Assembly (NCBI GenBank): GCA_016716625.1
Contig: JADJVJ010000001.1
Location: forward strand, 1,178,001 to 1,242,000
Length of the DNA stretch: 64,000 nucleotides
Direction of reading: 5' to 3'
Source of the DNA: Nostocoides sp.
GTDB taxonomy: Bacteria; Actinomycetota; Actinomycetes; Actinomycetales; Dermatophilaceae
The notes under the pieces were generated by a model. It did no database searches. It worked only from the letters and a program-made list of their open reading frames with translations, and was not told where the DNA came from. This document shows, piece by piece, positions 60,663 to 64,000 of this stretch. Position 1 is the stretch's first letter, and each line of letters begins with the position of its first letter. A program made the position numbers and the translations under genes.

Positions 60663-61763
60663 GTGCCCACCCCTTCCTCAGCCCTGGATCCGTATGACGG
60701 TGTCCTCCTGGTCTCCTTCGGTGGGCCCGAGTCGCCGGAGGAGGTCATCCCCTTTCTCGAGCGGGTCACCGCGGGCAAAGGGGTGCCACGGGAGCGGCTC
60801 GAGGTGGTCGCCGAGCACTACCTCGCCCGCGGCGGGGTGAGCCCCATCAACGCGGAGAACCGGCGCCTCAAGGCCGCCCTGGAGGCCGAGCTCGCCGGCC
60901 GGGGCATCGTGATCCCGGTGCTCTGGGGCAACCGCAACAGCGACCCGTCCCTCGTCGCGGCCCTGCACGACACCCTCGACCGGGGTCTGACCGCTCTGCT
61001 GGTTGTCCTCACCTCCGCCTACTCCTCGTACTCCTCCTGCCGCCAGTACCGGGAGAACCTCGCGGACGCCCTCGCCGCCGTCGGCCCAGCCGCCGACGGA
61101 CTCGTTCTCGACAAGATCCGCCCCTATGCCCTCACCCCGGCCCTGGCGGGGCCGTGGACCCGGGCGGTCGCGTCCGCGCTCCGCGACGACCCCACGGCAT
61201 ACCTGCTCGGGGTGACCCACTCCATCCCGGAGGCCATGAACGACACCTCCGGTCCCGGGGACGGCGACGGGGGACTGTATGTCGAGCAGCACCTCCGCCT
61301 GCTCGACGCCGTTGCGAGCGCGGTTGCCGAGGAGTCCGGCCACCGTCCGGCCCCCGAGCTGGTCTTCTGCTCGCGCTCGGGACCGCCACACCAGCCTTGG
61401 CTCGAACCCGATGTCAACGACCGGTTGCGCGAACTCGCCGCCCAGGGGGTGAGGCACGTGCTGCTGGCGCCGATCGGGTTCGTCAGCGACCACATGGAGG
61501 TCATCCAGGACCTCGACACCGAGGCCGCCGCAACGGCCGCATCCGTCGGCCTTCGGCTCACCCGACTGCCCACCCCCGGGTCTGACCCGGCCTTCGCCCG
61601 GGGGCTGGTCGATCTCTGCGAGGAGCGGGCTGCCCAGACCCGCGGCGAGTTGCTCCTCCCGGCGCGAGTGGATGACGGCGACCTGCGCCCGGCTCACTGT
61701 GCAGCGGGGTGCTGCCCCAATCTGCGCGAGGTGCGCGACGCCCTCTGCGGGGAGGCGCCGTGA
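60663..61763 (+). CDS. hemH: Ferrochelatase (coproporphyrin ferrochelatase, actinobacterial)
   Basis: Inserts iron into the porphyrin, in actinobacteria into coproporphyrin III. DGVLLVSFGGPESPEEV opens the fold; TSAYSSYSSCRQYREN and LLGVTHSIPEAM carry the active-site His region. Cys residues in SSCRQY and in the C-terminal HCAAGCCPN are placed like those that hold the [2Fe-2S] cluster of the mycobacterial enzyme. 366 residues. The start at 60663 gives the usual N-terminus; 29 in-frame codons upstream are not family-like. The stop overlaps the next gene (GTGA). Confidence 0.93.
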   Translation: MPTPSSALDPYDGVLLVSFGGPESPEEVIPFLERVTAGKGVPRERLEVVAEHYLARGGVSPINAENRRLKAALEAELAGRGIVIPVLWGNRNSDPSLVAALHDTLDRGLTALLVVLTSAYSSYSSCRQYRENLADALAAVGPAADGLVLDKIRPYALTPALAGPWTRAVASALRDDPTAYLLGVTHSIPEAMNDTSGPGDGDGGLYVEQHLRLLDAVASAVAEESGHRPAPELVFCSRSGPPHQPWLEPDVNDRLRELAAQGVRHVLLAPIGFVSDHMEVIQDLDTEAAATAASVGLRLTRLPTPGSDPAFARGLVDLCEERAAQTRGELLLPARVDDGDLRPAHCAAGCCPNLREVRDALCGEAP

Positions 61764-62596
61764 ACCTCCCCGACCCGCTGGACCGCCACGCCCTCGCCGA
61801 GCTTGCGCGAGATGTCGCCGAACAGGCCGGCCGGCTCATCGTGCAGGGACGCCCCGACCGCCTCGAGGTGTCCTCGAAGTCGAGCCGGCGGGACATCGTC
61901 ACCGAGATGGACCAGCGGGCCCAGGACGCCCTCTGCGAGGCACTCGCAGCGGCCCGGCCGGACGACGCGATCCTCGGGGAGGAGCAGGGCGGCCGGCCCG
62001 GGACCAGCGGCCTCACCTGGGTGCTGGACCCCATCGACGGCACCGTCAACTACCTCTATGGGCTCTCGCCCTTCTCGGTTTCGGTGGCCGTGGTCGAGGG
62101 GGACCCGACCACCTGGGGCCGGTGGTCGCCGCTCGCGGGTGCGGTGGTCATACCCCCCGTAGGGCTGACCTACCTCGCCACCCTCGGGGGTGGCGCGATG
62201 GTCCAGGACGCCCATGGAGCCCGGGAGGTGCGCGCATCATCGGCCACCGAACTCTCCATGGCCCTGGTCGCGACCGGCTTCGCGTACGGCGCCGAGCTGC
62301 GCTGCGTGCAGACCCGAGCGTTCGTCGAGATCATCCCGAAGGTGCGGGACATCCGCCGCACCGGGAGCGCCGCCGCCGACCTCTGCTGGGTAGCCGACGG
62401 CCGGCTCGACGGCTACTTCGAGGCCGGTCTGCACGCCTGGGACGTCGCCGCCGGGCAGCTCATCGCCACCGAGGCCGGAGCCGTTCTCCACGGCCTGGGC
62501 GATGAGGTCCCCAACGGCGAGCTGTACGCGATGTCGGCCCCGGGAATCTCCGCGGACTTCGCCGCGTTGCTGCGCTCGGCGCACCGTTCATCGTGA
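61760..62596 (+). CDS. Inositol monophosphatase family protein
   Basis: A 278-residue magnesium-dependent phosphatase. The metal-binding motifs are GEEQGG (Glu), DPIDGTVNYLYG and WDVAAGQLIATEAG. Family members dephosphorylate inositol phosphate, histidinol phosphate or NADP-related substrates; the position after hemH does not choose among them. The GTG start overlaps the hemH stop. Confidence 0.9.
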   Translation: MNLPDPLDRHALAELARDVAEQAGRLIVQGRPDRLEVSSKSSRRDIVTEMDQRAQDALCEALAAARPDDAILGEEQGGRPGTSGLTWVLDPIDGTVNYLYGLSPFSVSVAVVEGDPTTWGRWSPLAGAVVIPPVGLTYLATLGGGAMVQDAHGAREVRASSATELSMALVATGFAYGAELRCVQTRAFVEIIPKVRDIRRTGSAAADLCWVADGRLDGYFEAGLHAWDVAAGQLIATEAGAVLHGLGDEVPNGELYAMSAPGISADFAALLRSAHRSS

Positions 62597-62734
62597 GTTC
62601 ATCCGCGTTCTGCTGGACTCACGTGGCGTTCCGCACCGCTTTGGGGCACAATCACGGGCCACGAGGGCACCACGGGACCCGGTGGGGCGTTGAGACCAGG
62701 AACGTAATGACGACGAAGGCAGGTTGAGCAAGGC

Positions 62735-63034
62735 ATGGCTACCGACTACGACGCACCGCGCAAGACCGACGACGAGCTCTCCGAGGACTCCATCGAGGAA
62801 CTCAAGACGCGACGCGTCGACAAGCGGACCTCGAGCGTCGACGTCGACGAAACCGAACACGCCGAGGGCTTCGAGTTGCCCGGCGCGGATCTCTCCGGTG
62901 AGGAGCTCTCGGTCACCGTCCTTCCGCGCCAGGCCGACGAGTTCACCTGCAGCCGTTGCTTCCTCGTTCACCACCGCAGTCAGCTGGCTTCGGAGAAGAA
63001 CGGGCAGATGGTCTGCAGCGAGTGCGCGGCCTGA
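62735..63034 (+). CDS. DUF4193 family zinc-binding protein
   Basis: A 99-residue acidic protein. The first half is a disordered charged segment (KTDDELSEDSIEELKTRRVDK); the C-terminus has two CxxC pairs (CSRCFLVHHR and CSECAA) forming a zinc ribbon. The family is confined to actinobacteria and has no established role. The gene overlaps dut by 13 bases. Confidence 0.88.
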   Translation: MATDYDAPRKTDDELSEDSIEELKTRRVDKRTSSVDVDETEHAEGFELPGADLSGEELSVTVLPRQADEFTCSRCFLVHHRSQLASEKNGQMVCSECAA

Positions 63035-63504
63035 CCTCGGTCCCCGTTCGCTGGCGCCGCCTCCACCCTGCGGCCCAAGCACCCCGCTACGCCACCGAGG
63101 GCGACGCCGGCGCCGACCTCACCAGCGTTGCCGAGGTTGTTCTGGACCCTGGGGACAGCGCCCTAGTGCCCACCGGAATCGCGCTGGCTCTCCCGGTCGG
63201 CACGGTGGGGCTGGTCCACCCGCGCTCCGGTATGGCGGCACGGCATACGGTAACCATCGTCAACGCACCCGGCACCATCGACTCGGGCTATCGGGGCGAG
63301 GTGCTGGTCAACCTCGTCAACCTGCATCCCCGGGACACCTTCACGGTTCGGGTGGGGGACCGGATCGCCCAGCTCGTCATCCAGGAGTACCTGCACGGTG
63401 ACTTCGCCGAGGCCGATTCGCTTCCGGAGAGCACCCGGGGGGAGACTGGGCACGGTTCCACCGGGGGCTTCGGAGCTCCCACCGACGCAGAGAGCGCATC
63501 GTGA
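63022..63504 (+). CDS. dut: Deoxyuridine 5'-triphosphate nucleotidohydrolase
   Basis: Hydrolyses dUTP to dUMP and pyrophosphate, keeping uracil out of DNA. Conserved motifs: GDAGADLTS (motif 1), HPRSGMAARH (motif 2), GTIDSGYRGE (motif 3), RIAQLVIQ (motif 4) and HGSTGGFGAP (motif 5); the C-terminal arm is complete. 160 residues, a trimeric enzyme by family. I take the GTG at 63022, which overlaps DUF4193. It overlaps the following gene by four bases. Confidence 0.93.
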   Translation: MRGLTSVPVRWRRLHPAAQAPRYATEGDAGADLTSVAEVVLDPGDSALVPTGIALALPVGTVGLVHPRSGMAARHTVTIVNAPGTIDSGYRGEVLVNLVNLHPRDTFTVRVGDRIAQLVIQEYLHGDFAEADSLPESTRGETGHGSTGGFGAPTDAESAS

Positions 63505-64000
63505 GTATCTTCAAACGACGCAAGCCGCAGGATCAGGCTGCCCCCAGCGCCGAGAACACACTCGAGTCCACCGTTGACGGCGCCATGGACGGCGCTGTCG
63601 ACGGCGCGTCGGGGGGCGATCCGGTCGCCTCGATTGCCAGCGCGAGCCGAGGCGTCGACCACGGCCCGTGGGATATCGCCGAGGTCAAGGATCTCGGCGA
63701 ACGGTTCGACCTGGGCGCGCTCATCATCCCGGCCCCGCAGGGCATGGAACTCCGCCTGGAGATCGAGGACGCGACGCACACGGTGACCGGCCTCACCCTG
63801 GCGGAGGAGGGGTCGACGATGCAGCTTCAGGCGTTCGCCGCGCCCAAGACCGAGGGCGCCTGGGAGGCCATCCGCACCGAGATCGCGGAGAACCTGGAGG
63901 GTGCGGGCGCGACCGTCGAGCACGCTGAGGGCACCTTTGGGCCCGAACTGCGGACGCGGATGCCGATGCCCGCCCCCGATGGCCGAACCGTGTTCGGGCC
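63501..64000 (+). CDS. DUF3710 family protein, cut by the window edge
   Basis: The first 166 residues of a protein of about 230-260. The basic N-terminus (MSIFKRRKPQD) is followed by a linker and the DUF3710 domain: GPWDIAEVKD, RFDLGALIIPAPQGMELRLE, VTGLTLAEEGSTMQLQAFAAPKTEG. The function is unknown; dut-DUF3710 is a conserved actinobacterial pair. The GTG overlaps the dut stop. Confidence 0.9.
   Translation, partial: MSIFKRRKPQDQAAPSAENTLESTVDGAMDGAVDGASGGDPVASIASASRGVDHGPWDIAEVKDLGERFDLGALIIPAPQGMELRLEIEDATHTVTGLTLAEEGSTMQLQAFAAPKTEGAWEAIRTEIAENLEGAGATVEHAEGTFGPELRTRMPMPAPDGRTVFG

Overview
The window is about 64 kb of GC-rich (roughly 70 percent) actinobacterial chromosome. Gene content points to Micrococcales, most likely an Intrasporangiaceae/Dermatophilaceae-type genome: actinobacterial IHF (mihF), SepH, DUF3040, DUF4193, DUF3710 and DUF5998 proteins, a Walker-less PriA, the SAV_6107-type HEPN protein, and a class-2 pyrD inside a pyrR-led operon. 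The lineage is inference from gene families. Genes are densely packed, often overlap by 1-4 bases, and lie on both strands. I see no insertion sequence, prophage, CRISPR array, rRNA or tRNA.

Layout. 0-3.7 kb: aroK-aroB, a secreted intradiol dioxygenase lipoprotein, efp-nusB. 3.8-10.8 kb: a 1041-residue modular secreted protein, then on the minus strand a CPBP membrane protease, an NAD(P)-binding SDR protein and a secreted metzincin-type metalloprotease. 11-20.2 kb: the complete UMP pathway operon pyrR-pyrB-pyrC-carA-carB-pyrD-pyrF, with a PyrR-binding leader. 20.3-26.7 kb: mihF-gmk-rpoZ-coaBC, two antiparallel coiled-coil genes, metK. 26.8-35.3 kb: priA, an EamA transporter, a PASTA Ser/Thr kinase (PknL-like), a LysM transglycosylase, an Rv2175c-like protein, a polyprenyl synthase and metF, resembling the mycobacterial pknL region. 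35.3-43 kb: ybaK, then a LexA-controlled mutagenesis cassette (DUF6504, HEPN, DnaE2-type polymerase, methyltransferase, DinB) and DUF3040. 43-53.6 kb: DUF456, DUF7455, parE, a LacI-regulated sugar ABC transporter operon, parC. 53.7-64 kb: nitroreductase, a GNAT/ADP-forming acyl-CoA synthetase fusion, DUF5998, a phosphatase, tdk, sepH, ferrochelatase, an inositol-phosphatase-family protein, DUF4193, dut, DUF3710.

Working together: the pyr operon makes UMP from bicarbonate, glutamine and aspartate, while gmk, tdk and dut serve other nucleotide pools. parE and parC encode the two topoisomerase IV subunits and flank a sugar importer whose promoter carries a LacI-type operator. The kinase, its probable DNA-binding substrate and a transglycosylase form a cell-wall signalling block. 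The SOS box drives a translesion-synthesis cassette.

The most unusual signal is an 8-mer, CGGCATAC (reverse GTATGCCG). I count 43 copies by eye on both strands, against about 2 expected for this base composition. It falls in every reading frame, in genes and in gaps, sometimes forcing the rare ATA codon. Other notable points: a 24-G homopolymer after parC, four apparent single-base indels in three otherwise intact genes, two five-copy 9-bp repeats inside the mutagenesis cassette, and a set of genes whose -10 box sits 6-7 bases before the start codon (leaderless).
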